Notes: a model not told the origin generated them from the letters alone. A stretch of 5,650 nt of DNA from an uncultured Prevotella sp. (GCA_938018155.1 CALIIG010000160.1:1-5650); one strand, 5' to 3'. Numbered from the stretch's first letter, positions 1 to 4,960 are shown. Numbers and translations are program-made.

Positions 1-20
1 GTTATTGTTGATTTGTTGAG

Positions 21-105
21 GTTCGGCGGCCGTCAGCAGCGCGTACGACGGCCGCCATACACGTTGTTCGACGTTCGTCGTACGCGATGCCGGCGGCCGT
101 CGCAC
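21..105 (+). repeat. Left 85-bp GGCGGCC palindromic repeat block
   Basis: The block has two parts separated by 9 bp. Part A (21-60) is a hairpin with perfect 10-bp arms, GGCGGCCGTC at 25-34 and GACGGCCGCC at 47-56. Part B (70-105) contains a further GGCGGCCGTCGCAC at 92-105. The same layout recurs exactly 420 bp downstream at 441-525. Part B matches its partner 490-525 at 33 of 36 positions in direct orientation. Part A matches 441-480 better in inverted orientation (35 of 40) than directly (27 of 40), because its core is flipped. The function is unknown; it resembles REP/BIME-type extragenic palindromes in style, which is an inference. Confidence 0.8.
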
Positions 106-124
106 GATGACGATTACATCGTGC
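102..124. repeat. Small perfect hairpin in the array
   Basis: GCACGATG at 102-109 faces its exact reverse complement CATCGTGC at 117-124 across a 7-nt loop. It starts inside the end of the left GGCGGCC block and sits just before the first C5/G5 hairpin. No run of T follows, so it is not a convincing intrinsic terminator. Confidence 0.6.
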
Positions 125-128
125 ACAA

Positions 129-163
129 GCCCCCTAACTCAGGGGGCTGGGGGACTGAACAAC
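129..163 (+). repeat. C5/G5 hairpin element, copy 1
   Basis: GCCCCC and GGGGGC form a 6-bp stem around the 7-nt loop TAACTCA (129-147). The tail is CTGGGGG, one variable base, then CTGAACAAC. The 35-bp unit recurs in the same orientation at 195-229, where the loop reads TGAGTTA, the exact reverse complement of this loop, while the arms and tail are otherwise unchanged. The stretch between copies 1 and 2 holds another small inverted repeat, ACCCTC (162-167) against GAGGGT (183-188). No mobility gene is visible nearby. Confidence 0.75.
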
Positions 164-188
164 CCTCTTCGCTTTACGTATTGAGGGT

Positions 189-229
189 GTACGTGCCCCC
201 TGAGTTAGGGGGCTGGGGGTCTGAACAAC
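189..229 (+). repeat. C5/G5 hairpin element, copy 2 (left arm of 41-bp inverted repeat)
   Basis: This copy has the same stem and tail as copy 1 plus a GTACGT extension on its left. Over 41 bp it matches the inverted copy at 351-391 at 38 positions. Together they bracket 121 bp of ordinary sequence (230-350), giving a 203-bp unit with long terminal inverted repeats. That shape fits a short non-autonomous element or an invertible segment; the sequence does not decide between them. Confidence 0.75.
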
Positions 230-350
230 CGCACTTCATGTGCAATACCGACAAAGCTCTTACCTTTTTTATATCGTATGTTATCCGTCCTATCCTTTTA
301 CAGCGCGAAGGAAGCACTGGTGTTTACGGTATACAACCACAGTGTGTGCC

Positions 351-391
351 ATTGTTCAGACCCCCAACCCCCTAACTTAGGGGGCACGTAC
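351..391 (-). repeat. C5/G5 hairpin element, copy 3 (inverted)
   Basis: Read on the minus strand this is the copy-2 element with three differences: A for G in the loop (TAAGTTA), T for C after the second G5 run, and T for C at the end. It is the right arm of the 189-391 inverted-repeat unit. The stem on the plus strand is CCCCC (368-372 region) against GGGGG. No target-site duplication is evident beside the arms. Confidence 0.75.
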
Positions 392-440
392 CCGCGCCAC
401 CGCCTTATATATCCTGCGCGTTAGCGGCGTAACGCTGAAT

Positions 441-525
441 GTACGGCGGCCGCCGTACGCATTGCTGACGGCCGCCGTACGATGGGTGTGACGGCCGTCG
501 TACGCGCTGCCGGCGGCCGTCGCAC
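441..525 (+). repeat. Right 85-bp GGCGGCC palindromic repeat block
   Basis: This is the partner of 21-105 at an exact 420-bp offset. It opens with the perfect 18-bp palindrome GTACGGCGGCCGCCGTAC (441-458), continues with GACGGCCGCCGTAC (467-480) and the palindrome GACGGCCGTC (490-499), and ends with GGCGGCCGTCGCAC (512-525). A stretch of 18 bp, CGGCCGTCGTACGCGCTG at 492-509, is also perfectly matched, inverted, at 37-54. So this block shares both direct and inverted homology with the left block. Confidence 0.8.
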
Positions 526-805
526 AACGACCTTCGTGGCGTAACGGCTGCGCAATAACGTAAGAGTGAGCGGGCAATACGCTTATTTGATTCTGCGTTT
601 ACGTTTCATTCGTAAATACGAACAGCAGGTTTGGCCATTGTTTTGCACGGTCAGGCCGAAATCTCTTTAATGACTTTTTATGCGAAGATAATCGCTATAA
701 TTGTAATAAAAAACCCTTACGGCCCGGTTAAAACAGATTGCACGCGCAGCCGCCATAGCTGTAAAGGCAGAGAAAAATAACCCGACTAATCTGAAAGATT
801 AACCG

Positions 806-822
806 TCTTTACGCCGTAAAGA
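806..822. promoter_or_regulatory. Palindrome overlapping the glyS promoter (possible operator)
   Basis: TCTTTACG (806-813) and CGTAAAGA (815-822) are perfect reverse complements around a single C. The site ends 13 bp before the -7 element and covers the place where a -33 element would lie, a common position for a repressor or activator site. It is preceded by a second small hairpin, AATCT-GAA-AGATT (789-801). The binding protein, if any, is unknown. Confidence 0.35.
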
Positions 823-835
823 TAGAAAAATATAG

Positions 836-843
836 TATCTTTG
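836..843 (+). promoter_or_regulatory. glyS promoter, -7 element TATCTTTG
   Basis: TATCTTTG is an exact match to the Bacteroidota -7 consensus TAnnTTTG. No good TTTG -33 element lies about 20 bp upstream; that position is occupied by the 806-822 palindrome. Transcription would start near 850, giving a leader of about 80 nt before the glyS start codon. Confidence 0.6.
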
Positions 844-932
844 CCACCGAATTATACCAATATAGAAAGAACAATGCGGTGGGGCGAAGCACATTTTTGT
901 TTCGCTATCGCTCAAAAAACAAGATAAGAGAC

Positions 933-2492
933 ATGGCAGAAGACAGTTTCAAGAAGATTGTAAGTCACTGTAAGGAATACGGTTTCGTGTTCCCAAGTTC
1001 GGATATTTACCCCGACGGACTGGCGGCAGTCTACGACTACGGCCCCAACGGCGTGGAGCTGAAAAACAATATTAAAAAGTACTGGTGGGACTCGATGGTT
1101 CTGCTGCACAACAATATCGTGGGCATTGATGCCGCTATTTTCATGAATCCCACGGTGTGGAAGGCTTCGGGCCACGTTGATGCCTTCAACGATCCGCTGA
1201 TAGATAACCGCGACTCGAAGAAGCGATACCGCGCCGATGTACTCATTGAGGACCAGATTGCACGATACGAAGAGAAGATAGCCAAAGAGGTAAGCAAGGC
1301 CGCCAGGCGTTTTGGCGACAGCTTTGATGAGGCTAAATTCCGCGCCACAAACCCGCGCGTGCTCGAACATCAGGCCAAACGCGACGCACTGCATGAGCGT
1401 TATGCCAGAGCCATGCAGGGGCCCGACCTCGACGAACTGAAGCAAATTATTGTTGATGAAGAGATTGCAGACCCCATCAGTGGCACCAAAAACTGGACCG
1501 ATGTACGCCAGTTTAACCTCATGTTTTCGACCGAATTCGGTTCGCAGGCCGCTGCAACGAACAAGGTTTACCTGCGTCCTGAAACCGCCCAGGGCATCTT
1601 TGTGAACTTCCTGAACGTGCAAAAGACCACGCGTCAGAAGCTGCCTTTCGGTATCGCACAGATTGGAAAGGCCTTCCGTAACGAAATTGTGGCCCGCCAG
1701 TTTGTATTCCGTATGCGCGAGTTTGAGCAGATGGAGATGCAGTTTTTCTGCCAGCCCGGCACCGAAATGCAGTGGTTTAACTACTGGAAAAAGGCGCGTC
1801 TGGCATGGCATGAGGCCCTCGGCATGGGCGATGAAAACTACCGTTATCACGACCATGAGAAGTTAGCGTTCTACGCCAACGCCGCTACCGACATCGAATT
1901 CCGCATGCCTTTCGGCTTCAAGGAGGTTGAAGGCATTCACAGCCGTACCAATTACGACCTGTCGCAACACGAAAAATTCTCGGGCACAAAAATGCGATAC
2001 TTCGACCCCGACACCAACGAGGCCTATGTTCCGTACGATGTTGAAACGTCGATTGGCGTTGACCGTATGTTCCTTTCTGTGATGTGCCACAGCTATGATG
2101 AGGAGCAACTGGAGAACGGTTCGACGCGCGTGGTGCTGCATTTGCCCGAAGCTCTGGCACCTATCAAATGTGCCGTGCTGCCGTTGGTGAACAAAGACGG
2201 ACTGCCTGAAAAGGCACAGGAGATTGTTGATGAGCTGAAATTCCACTTCACCACGCACATCGAGGCGAAGGATTCTATCGGCAAGCGTTACCGTCGGCAG
2301 GATGCAATAGGAACGCCGTTCTGCGTAACGGTAGACGGTCAGACGCTCGAGGACGGCACAGTAACCTTGCGTTATCGCGACTCGATGGCGCAGGAGCGCG
2401 TAAACATCACCGATTTGCGCGGCATTATTGAGGACCGTGTAAGCATCACATCGGTGCTGAAGAAAGTGGCCAAAGCGATAAAAGAGCTTTGA
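933..2492 (+). CDS. glyS: Glycyl-tRNA synthetase, dimeric single-chain type
   Basis: A class IIa cytoplasmic aminoacyl-tRNA synthetase that charges tRNA-Gly with glycine using ATP. It is the single-polypeptide homodimer type also found in archaea and eukaryotes, not the two-subunit GlyQ/GlyS enzyme of E. coli. The 519 residues fit a full-length bacterial member. Visible landmarks: the N-terminal YPDGLAAVYDYGPNGVELK segment (26-44); WKASGHVDAFNDP (76-88), the motif 1 region; LRPETAQGIFVNF (214-226); motif 2 around FRNEIVARQFVFRMREFEQME (249-269), with its conserved arginines; EGIHSRTNYDL (333-343); motif 3 SIGVDRMFLSV (373-383); and a C-terminal anticodon-binding domain from about 405 to 505. 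A longer in-frame start (GTG at 879) would add 18 residues unlike the family, so the ATG at 933 is chosen; no strong Shine-Dalgarno precedes it. The FKBP-like gene follows 152 bp downstream on the same strand. Confidence 0.97.
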   Translation: MAEDSFKKIVSHCKEYGFVFPSSDIYPDGLAAVYDYGPNGVELKNNIKKYWWDSMVLLHNNIVGIDAAIFMNPTVWKASGHVDAFNDPLIDNRDSKKRYRADVLIEDQIARYEEKIAKEVSKAARRFGDSFDEAKFRATNPRVLEHQAKRDALHERYARAMQGPDLDELKQIIVDEEIADPISGTKNWTDVRQFNLMFSTEFGSQAAATNKVYLRPETAQGIFVNFLNVQKTTRQKLPFGIAQIGKAFRNEIVARQFVFRMREFEQMEMQFFCQPGTEMQWFNYWKKARLAWHEALGMGDENYRYHDHEKLAFYANAATDIEFRMPFGFKEVEGIHSRTNYDLSQHEKFSGTKMRYFDPDTNEAYVPYDVETSIGVDRMFLSVMCHSYDEEQLENGSTRVVLHLPEALAPIKCAVLPLVNKDGLPEKAQEIVDELKFHFTTHIEAKDSIGKRYRRQDAIGTPFCVTVDGQTLEDGTVTLRYRDSMAQERVNITDLRGIIEDRVSITSVLKKVAKAIKEL

Positions 2493-2644
2493 AAAGTAAA
2501 AAATTAAAAAGGTAAAAAATCAAAAAGGCTTAGAAGGAGTTAAGGGGAGTTATGGAGTTATAAGGAGTTAAGATATTACCTTATTGGCTCGGAACTACAC
2601 TTGACAAAGCATAAAGGCGTGTTAAAAGGTAAAAACGCAGACTG
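2493..2644 (+). repeat. A-rich spacer with four GGAGTTA repeats
   Basis: The gap after glyS begins with A-runs separated by GT, TT and GG, with AAAAAGG recurring. It then has four copies of GGAGTTA at 2536-2542, 2546-2552, 2554-2560 and 2564-2570, stepped by 10, 8 and 10 bp. I see no intrinsic terminator and no good promoter, so read-through from glyS into the next gene is possible. The repeats look like slippage-prone, purine-rich extragenic DNA; no function can be assigned. Confidence 0.65.
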
Positions 2645-3319
2645 ATGAAAACAATAATAAATTTCCCGAAGCTGGGTAAAGGTGTGGTGCGCAGCACGCA
2701 AGCCATAGCGGCTGCCATGCTGCTGGCTATGCCATTGCTGTTTACTGCCTGCTCGGAAACGGACGAAACGCAGGAGGAATATCCCGACTGGAAGAATAAA
2801 AACCAGACTTACTGGAACAAACTTTATACCGAAACGCAAGGCCATATCACCGCCGGCGATACGTCGTGGAAGCTGCTGAAGAGCTATTCGATAGAAGATT
2901 CGCTCAGCGTGCCCAACACCAGCTATATCGCCGTACACGTTAAACAGGCCGGAACGGGCTCGGGATGCCCGCTCAGTACCGATTCGGTGAGCATACGTTA
3001 TACGGGTCAGCTGCTGCCGTCGACATCGTATCCGGCAGGTCTTGTTTTCGATACCACGTCGCCCTCAGGCACTACCGATGCCACCGCCGGAGTGGCACAC
3101 CTGGCCGTCAGCGGCCTGGTTGACGGCTTTGCAACGGCTCTTCAGCATATGCACATTGGCGACAAGTGGGAGGTTTACATCCCCTGGACGCTGGCTTATG
3201 GCAAGACAGGTTCGAAAAGCATACCGGGTTTCTCGGTGCTTAAGTTTGAAATTACGCTGCTTTCGTATGCGCGTGCCAGTGCTCCGCTGCCCCCGTTCCG
3301 CATGCGTGCCGCAAGGTAA
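2645..3319 (+). CDS. FKBP-type peptidyl-prolyl cis-trans isomerase lipoprotein
   Basis: Predicted exported lipoprotein of 224 residues with an FKBP fold, the family that isomerises X-Pro bonds and assists folding in the cell envelope. The N-terminus has basic residues, a hydrophobic segment (19-33) and a lipobox ending FTAC with Cys36; the following SETDETQEE is acidic, which in Bacteroidota is associated with surface display of lipoproteins. The FKBP core runs from about 112 to 207: VSIRYTG (115-121), VFDTT (134-138), the GLVDGFATAL-to-GDKWEVYIPWTLAYG region (157-186), IPG (193-195) and LKFEITLL (199-206). Tyr119, Asp136, Tyr185 and Phe201 match pocket residues of human FKBP12, but its Trp59 position appears to be Leu158 and the aromatics before it are not obvious, so activity may be low. 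A ~20-residue Pro/Arg-containing tail follows the domain. It probably shares a transcript with glyS. Confidence 0.88.
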   Translation: MKTIINFPKLGKGVVRSTQAIAAAMLLAMPLLFTACSETDETQEEYPDWKNKNQTYWNKLYTETQGHITAGDTSWKLLKSYSIEDSLSVPNTSYIAVHVKQAGTGSGCPLSTDSVSIRYTGQLLPSTSYPAGLVFDTTSPSGTTDATAGVAHLAVSGLVDGFATALQHMHIGDKWEVYIPWTLAYGKTGSKSIPGFSVLKFEITLLSYARASAPLPPFRMRAAR

Positions 3320-3356
3320 GGTTACACCTTATTATATAACAGGTACACATTTCTTC

Positions 3357-3377
3357 AATTGATTTAAATCATCAATT
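3357..3377. repeat. AT-rich inverted repeat after the FKBP gene
   Basis: AATTGAT (3357-3363) faces ATCAATT (3371-3377), with the palindrome GATTTAAATC (3361-3370) between and overlapping. It lies 38 bp after the FKBP stop codon. It is AT-rich and has no T-run, so it is at best a weak 3'-end hairpin for the glyS-FKBP transcript; it could also be a protein-binding site upstream of the next promoter. Confidence 0.3.
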
Positions 3378-3410
3378 CAGCCAATAAAGCTGAAAAAGGC
3401 TGCCATATTG

Positions 3411-3441
3411 TTGTGTGTTTTCCTTTTCCGCCCTACCTTTG
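3411..3441 (+). promoter_or_regulatory. Promoter of the small-ORF locus
   Basis: TACCTTTG at 3434-3441 matches the Bacteroidota -7 consensus TAnnTTTG exactly. TTG at 3411-3413 lies 20 bp upstream, a usual spacing for the -33 element, and is preceded by another TTG at 3408-3410. Transcription is expected to start near 3447, about 200 nt before the only good ribosome-binding site downstream. This is the most complete promoter in the window. Confidence 0.65.
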
Positions 3442-3446
3442 CAACA

Positions 3447-3543
3447 AAGACATTCAAAAAGCTTGAAATAGAAATTTAGGTTTTATATCAACATTTGTAA
3501 CTTGATTGAACTCTGTTCTCTTGTGATAAGAGAACTTGTTTTT
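3447..3543 (+). ncRNA. Candidate ~97-nt small RNA or attenuated leader
   Basis: The segment begins at the predicted transcription start and ends in an intrinsic-terminator-like hairpin plus T-run. It contains no ORF with a ribosome-binding site. It may be a discrete small RNA or the prematurely terminated form of the 28-codon gene's leader. The short pairing GAAC (3508-3511) with GTTC (3515-3518) would compete with the terminator stem and could serve as a weak antiterminator. I do not recognise it as a known riboswitch or RNA family. Confidence 0.3.
3515..3543 (+). terminator. Intrinsic terminator or attenuator in the leader
   Basis: GTTCTCTT (3515-3522) and AAGAGAAC (3528-3535) form a perfect 8-bp stem with a GTGAT loop, followed immediately by TTGTTTTT (3536-3543). 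This is the classic layout of a Rho-independent terminator, although the stem is only moderately GC-rich. It lies inside the transcription unit, after the promoter and 105 nt before the 28-codon ORF, so it would either end a short RNA or attenuate expression. Confidence 0.6.
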
Positions 3544-3581
3544 AAGACATTAGAAAGAATCTGAGGAAAAGATTTACTGTT

Positions 3582-3607
3582 CCGGCCAGCTGTGACAGCC
3601 ATGCCGG
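3582..3607 (+). other. Two-step hairpin upstream of the small ORF
   Basis: CCGGC (3582-3586) pairs with GCCGG (3603-3607). Inside, after a small internal loop, GCTG (3589-3592) pairs with CAGC (3596-3599) around TGA. With no T-run it is not a terminator. It sits 28 nt before the Shine-Dalgarno of the small ORF, a position suited to modulating mRNA stability or translation. Confidence 0.4.
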
Positions 3608-3647
3608 GCAGGGATAACATTTTAAAAGAGTGAAAGGAGAAACCATA

Positions 3648-3734
3648 ATGTTGAACATGACAACCATTTGCGCAATGTGTGCAGCCTTTGTAGCTGTTAT
3701 CAAATGGATGGACAACAACAATCCGCACGATTAA
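3648..3734 (+). CDS. 28-aa hydrophobic peptide of unknown function
   Basis: A small ORF too short for routine gene calling. GGAG at 3636-3639, within AAAGGAGA, lies 8 nt before the ATG; such a strong Shine-Dalgarno is uncommon in Bacteroidota and supports translation. The peptide starts MLNMTT, then has a hydrophobic stretch from Ile7 to Ile18 carrying Cys8 and Cys11 as a CxxC pair, then Lys19-Trp20 and a polar tail ending NNNPHD. The hydrophobic part could span or sit on a membrane, with the polar tail outside it; CxxC could bind metal or form a disulfide, but this is inference. It is the only ORF between its own promoter (3411-3441) and terminator (3802-3836). I do not recognise the family. 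Alternatives are a leader peptide or a type I toxin-like peptide, though I found no antisense promoter. Confidence 0.5.
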   Translation: MLNMTTICAMCAAFVAVIKWMDNNNPHD

Positions 3735-3801
3735 TTTGCTGTTGCGCATTGAAGATATGGCTTGATAAACAGAATTTGAGAGAATATACGTTTGGATGTA
3801 A

Positions 3802-3836
3802 AAGGGCAGTTCCGGTGCAGGGACTGCCCTTGTTTT
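3802..3836 (+). terminator. Strong intrinsic terminator, possibly bidirectional
   Basis: GGGCAGTTCC (3804-3813) pairs with GGGACTGCCC (3820-3829) in a 10-bp stem with one G-T pair and a 6-nt loop, extended by two A-T pairs. TTGTTTT follows on the plus strand, and TTTTA follows on the minus strand. It closes the small-ORF unit and is placed to stop the convergent AraC gene, whose stop codon is about 90 bp away. Confidence 0.8.
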
Positions 3837-3922
3837 CTGATATTTCCGTTAAATGTGCATACCGTGGAAGGAATATCGTTGAACAGGAATGCCGGCCTGC
3901 TGTTGTAGTTATGCTGTCATCA

Positions 3923-4795
3923 TCATTGTTTCGTCTTTTCCTGATACTCGCGTGGCGTCATTCCCGTTTCGCGTTTGAAGAATTTGGAAAAGGCCGATGC
4001 ATTGGGGAAATGCAGGCGACCGGCTATTTCGTATCCCATGGCATGATCAGTCTTTAAAAGCACTTTTGCCTCTTGAATAGTTGCCCGATTCACCCAGTGC
4101 ATGACGCTCTTTCCACTCGCTTTCTTAACAATAGCCGAGAGATGATGAGGCGTTACATGGAGCTGTTCGGCATAAAAGGGAATGGACCGCTCCCTGGTGC
4201 AATGCCGGTGCACCTGTCGTTTAAACTGCATAAAAAGGTCCTGGGTGCGTGATGTAGACTTATACTTGATGCTTTCGGCCTCAATTTCGTTGATGTATTG
4301 AACGTCAGAGACGATGGCTTGCAACAGGTTCTGTACGGTTTTAGCTCTGTATGGCTTAATCTGCAGCACGTCCCATGTGAGGTAAACCATACGTAACAGG
4401 TAGTCGAAATCGGCGGGAGAGCTGTTAATAACAATCTCATCCATGACGTCAATACCGTCTCTGAACACGATGGCTACGACGCGTGCATCGGCCGATATTT
4501 CTTTTATTTCAACGATAGTATCGGTGGGAAGAAGCATGACGGAACCCTGTTCAATATGACAATCCTGAAGATTCACGCAGAGGTCGGCGTGTCCTTTCAT
4601 GGCAAGTACCAAACGAGGTTCAACCATTTGGTAAATTTTTCCCTCTTCAAGAAAGCGGGTATCTTGCAGGTGTCCGCCAATAACGAGTACGAATTCGTCG
4701 TTCATCATGATACGTTCCTGCTCAGGTTGCTGCATGAGTTCGTCAATATTGATACTCTCCATGGAAAGCGCATTGATGCCTTTAGCTTCTGTCAT
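3923..4795 (-). CDS. AraC-family transcriptional regulator
   Basis: DNA-binding regulator of about 290 residues. The C-terminal AraC/XylS domain (about 186-286) has both helix-turn-helix units: SIPFYAEQLHVTPHHLSAIV (204-223), then GYEIAGRLHFPNASAFSKFF (254-273), followed by KRETGMTPREYQ, the family's hallmark end. The N-terminal part (about 30-125) has the beta-strand-rich pattern of a cupin-like ligand-binding domain (e.g. EEGKIYQMVEPRLVLAMKG, 50-68), so it probably responds to a small molecule; the ligand cannot be told. An in-frame ATG at 4921 would add 42 residues translated from the AT-rich intergenic operator region, so ATG 4795 is preferred; Met12 (4762) is another possibility. It is divergent from a TolC-family efflux gene, and three 14-bp repeats lie between them, so it most likely controls that operon and its own expression. 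Confidence 0.9.
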   Translation of the reverse strand: MTEAKGINALSMESINIDELMQQPEQERIMMNDEFVLVIGGHLQDTRFLEEGKIYQMVEPRLVLAMKGHADLCVNLQDCHIEQGSVMLLPTDTIVEIKEISADARVVAIVFRDGIDVMDEIVINSSPADFDYLLRMVYLTWDVLQIKPYRAKTVQNLLQAIVSDVQYINEIEAESIKYKSTSRTQDLFMQFKRQVHRHCTRERSIPFYAEQLHVTPHHLSAIVKKASGKSVMHWVNRATIQEAKVLLKTDHAMGYEIAGRLHFPNASAFSKFFKRETGMTPREYQEKTKQ

Positions 4796-4802
4796 AATTG
4801 CT

Positions 4803-4879
4803 ATATTGTATGATTTGCTTGTAAATCTAACATTATATTTATTAATATTGGGCGATATAATACATAAATCGTACAATAT
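4803..4879. promoter_or_regulatory. Three-copy operator motif between araC-type gene and efflux gene
   Basis: The motif ATATTGNNYGATWT occurs three times: ATATTGTATGATTT (4803-4816, plus), ATATTGGGCGATAT (4845-4858, plus) and ATATTGTACGATTT (4866-4879, minus). Copies 1 and 2 start 42 bp apart, four helical turns; copies 2 and 3 face each other across 7 bp. Copies 1 and 3 together form a 15-bp inverted repeat with one mismatch (4802-4816 and 4866-4880). Copies 2 and 3 end about 60 bp upstream of the predicted efflux transcription start, a normal activator position. Binding by the adjacent AraC protein is inferred. Confidence 0.55.
4822..4829 (-). promoter_or_regulatory. Possible -7 element of the AraC-type gene
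   Basis: On the minus strand this reads TAGATTTA, seven of eight positions of TAnnTTTG. Transcription would begin near 4815, 20 nt before the chosen start codon and within operator copy 1, which would suit autorepression. No clear -33 element is present. Confidence 0.3.
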
Positions 4880-4927
4880 AACTATTAATTCCGTGTAATG
4901 AACAAGCATACTGCATGACAATAAACC

Positions 4928-4935
4928 TATCTTTG
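4928..4935 (+). promoter_or_regulatory. Promoter of the efflux operon, -7 element TATCTTTG
   Basis: An exact match to TAnnTTTG, with transcription expected near 4942 and a leader of about 20 nt. There is no TTG at the -33 position (around 4905-4908), which suits a promoter that depends on an activator such as the divergent AraC protein. A purine-rich AAAGGAAA stretch ahead of the ATG can serve as ribosome-binding site. Confidence 0.65.
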
Positions 4936-4960
4936 CAAATGCAACTGGAAAGGAAATGAT

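Larger units (their letters stand above)
1..832. other. Gene-free intergenic region with palindrome array
   Basis: I see no credible protein-coding or RNA gene here. The open frames in 13-577 run through GC-rich palindromic repeats, are arginine- and proline-rich in a low-complexity way, and have no ribosome-binding site or recognisable domain. Positions 21-525 are a repeat array, described in separate entries. Positions 526-800 are of ordinary composition, with only short imperfect hairpins such as TTTACG (598-603) facing CGTAAA (611-616). The last ~30 bp contain the promoter region of the downstream synthetase gene. The gene to the left lies outside the window, so it is unknown whether the array follows or precedes it. 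Confidence 0.7.

Noticed and set aside
129..229. G-quadruplex from the G5 runs
   Set aside because: Each element has only two adjacent G5 runs, and the nearest further runs are over 50 bp away and sequestered by complementary C5 runs, so hairpins are more likely.
21..525. CRISPR-like array
   Set aside because: Repeats are few, palindromic, unevenly spaced and in both orientations, with no regular unique spacers and no cas genes in view.
13..577. Open frames of 120 aa (plus) and 66 aa (minus) in the palindrome array
   Set aside because: They are translations of GC-rich palindromes, with no ribosome-binding site, no domain and repeat-driven composition.
844..932. T-box riboswitch in the glyS leader
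   Set aside because: The ~80-nt leader is too short, lacks a T-box sequence and a terminator, and T-boxes are typical of Firmicutes rather than this group.
912..1856. 314-aa antisense open frame within glyS
   Set aside because: It lies entirely opposite a well-conserved synthetase, has no promoter or recognisable domain, and long antisense frames are a normal by-product of codon bias.
2596..2603. TACACTTG as a separate promoter for the FKBP gene
   Set aside because: It differs from TAnnTTTG at a key T and the only upstream TTG (2584-2586) is much too close.
3601..3633. Ten-codon ORF ending just before the Shine-Dalgarno of the 28-codon ORF
   Set aside because: It has no ribosome-binding site, its start lies inside the stem-loop at 3582-3607, and its length is expected by chance.
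3787..3794. TACGTTTG as a plus-strand promoter
   Set aside because: It matches the -7 consensus and has a TTG 22 bp upstream, but it would start transcription directly into the terminator at 3802-3836 with no gene behind it.
4796..4921. Extended 332-aa start of the AraC-type regulator
   Set aside because: The extra 42 residues come from AT-rich sequence that holds the operator repeats, and they do not resemble the N-terminus of AraC-family regulators.
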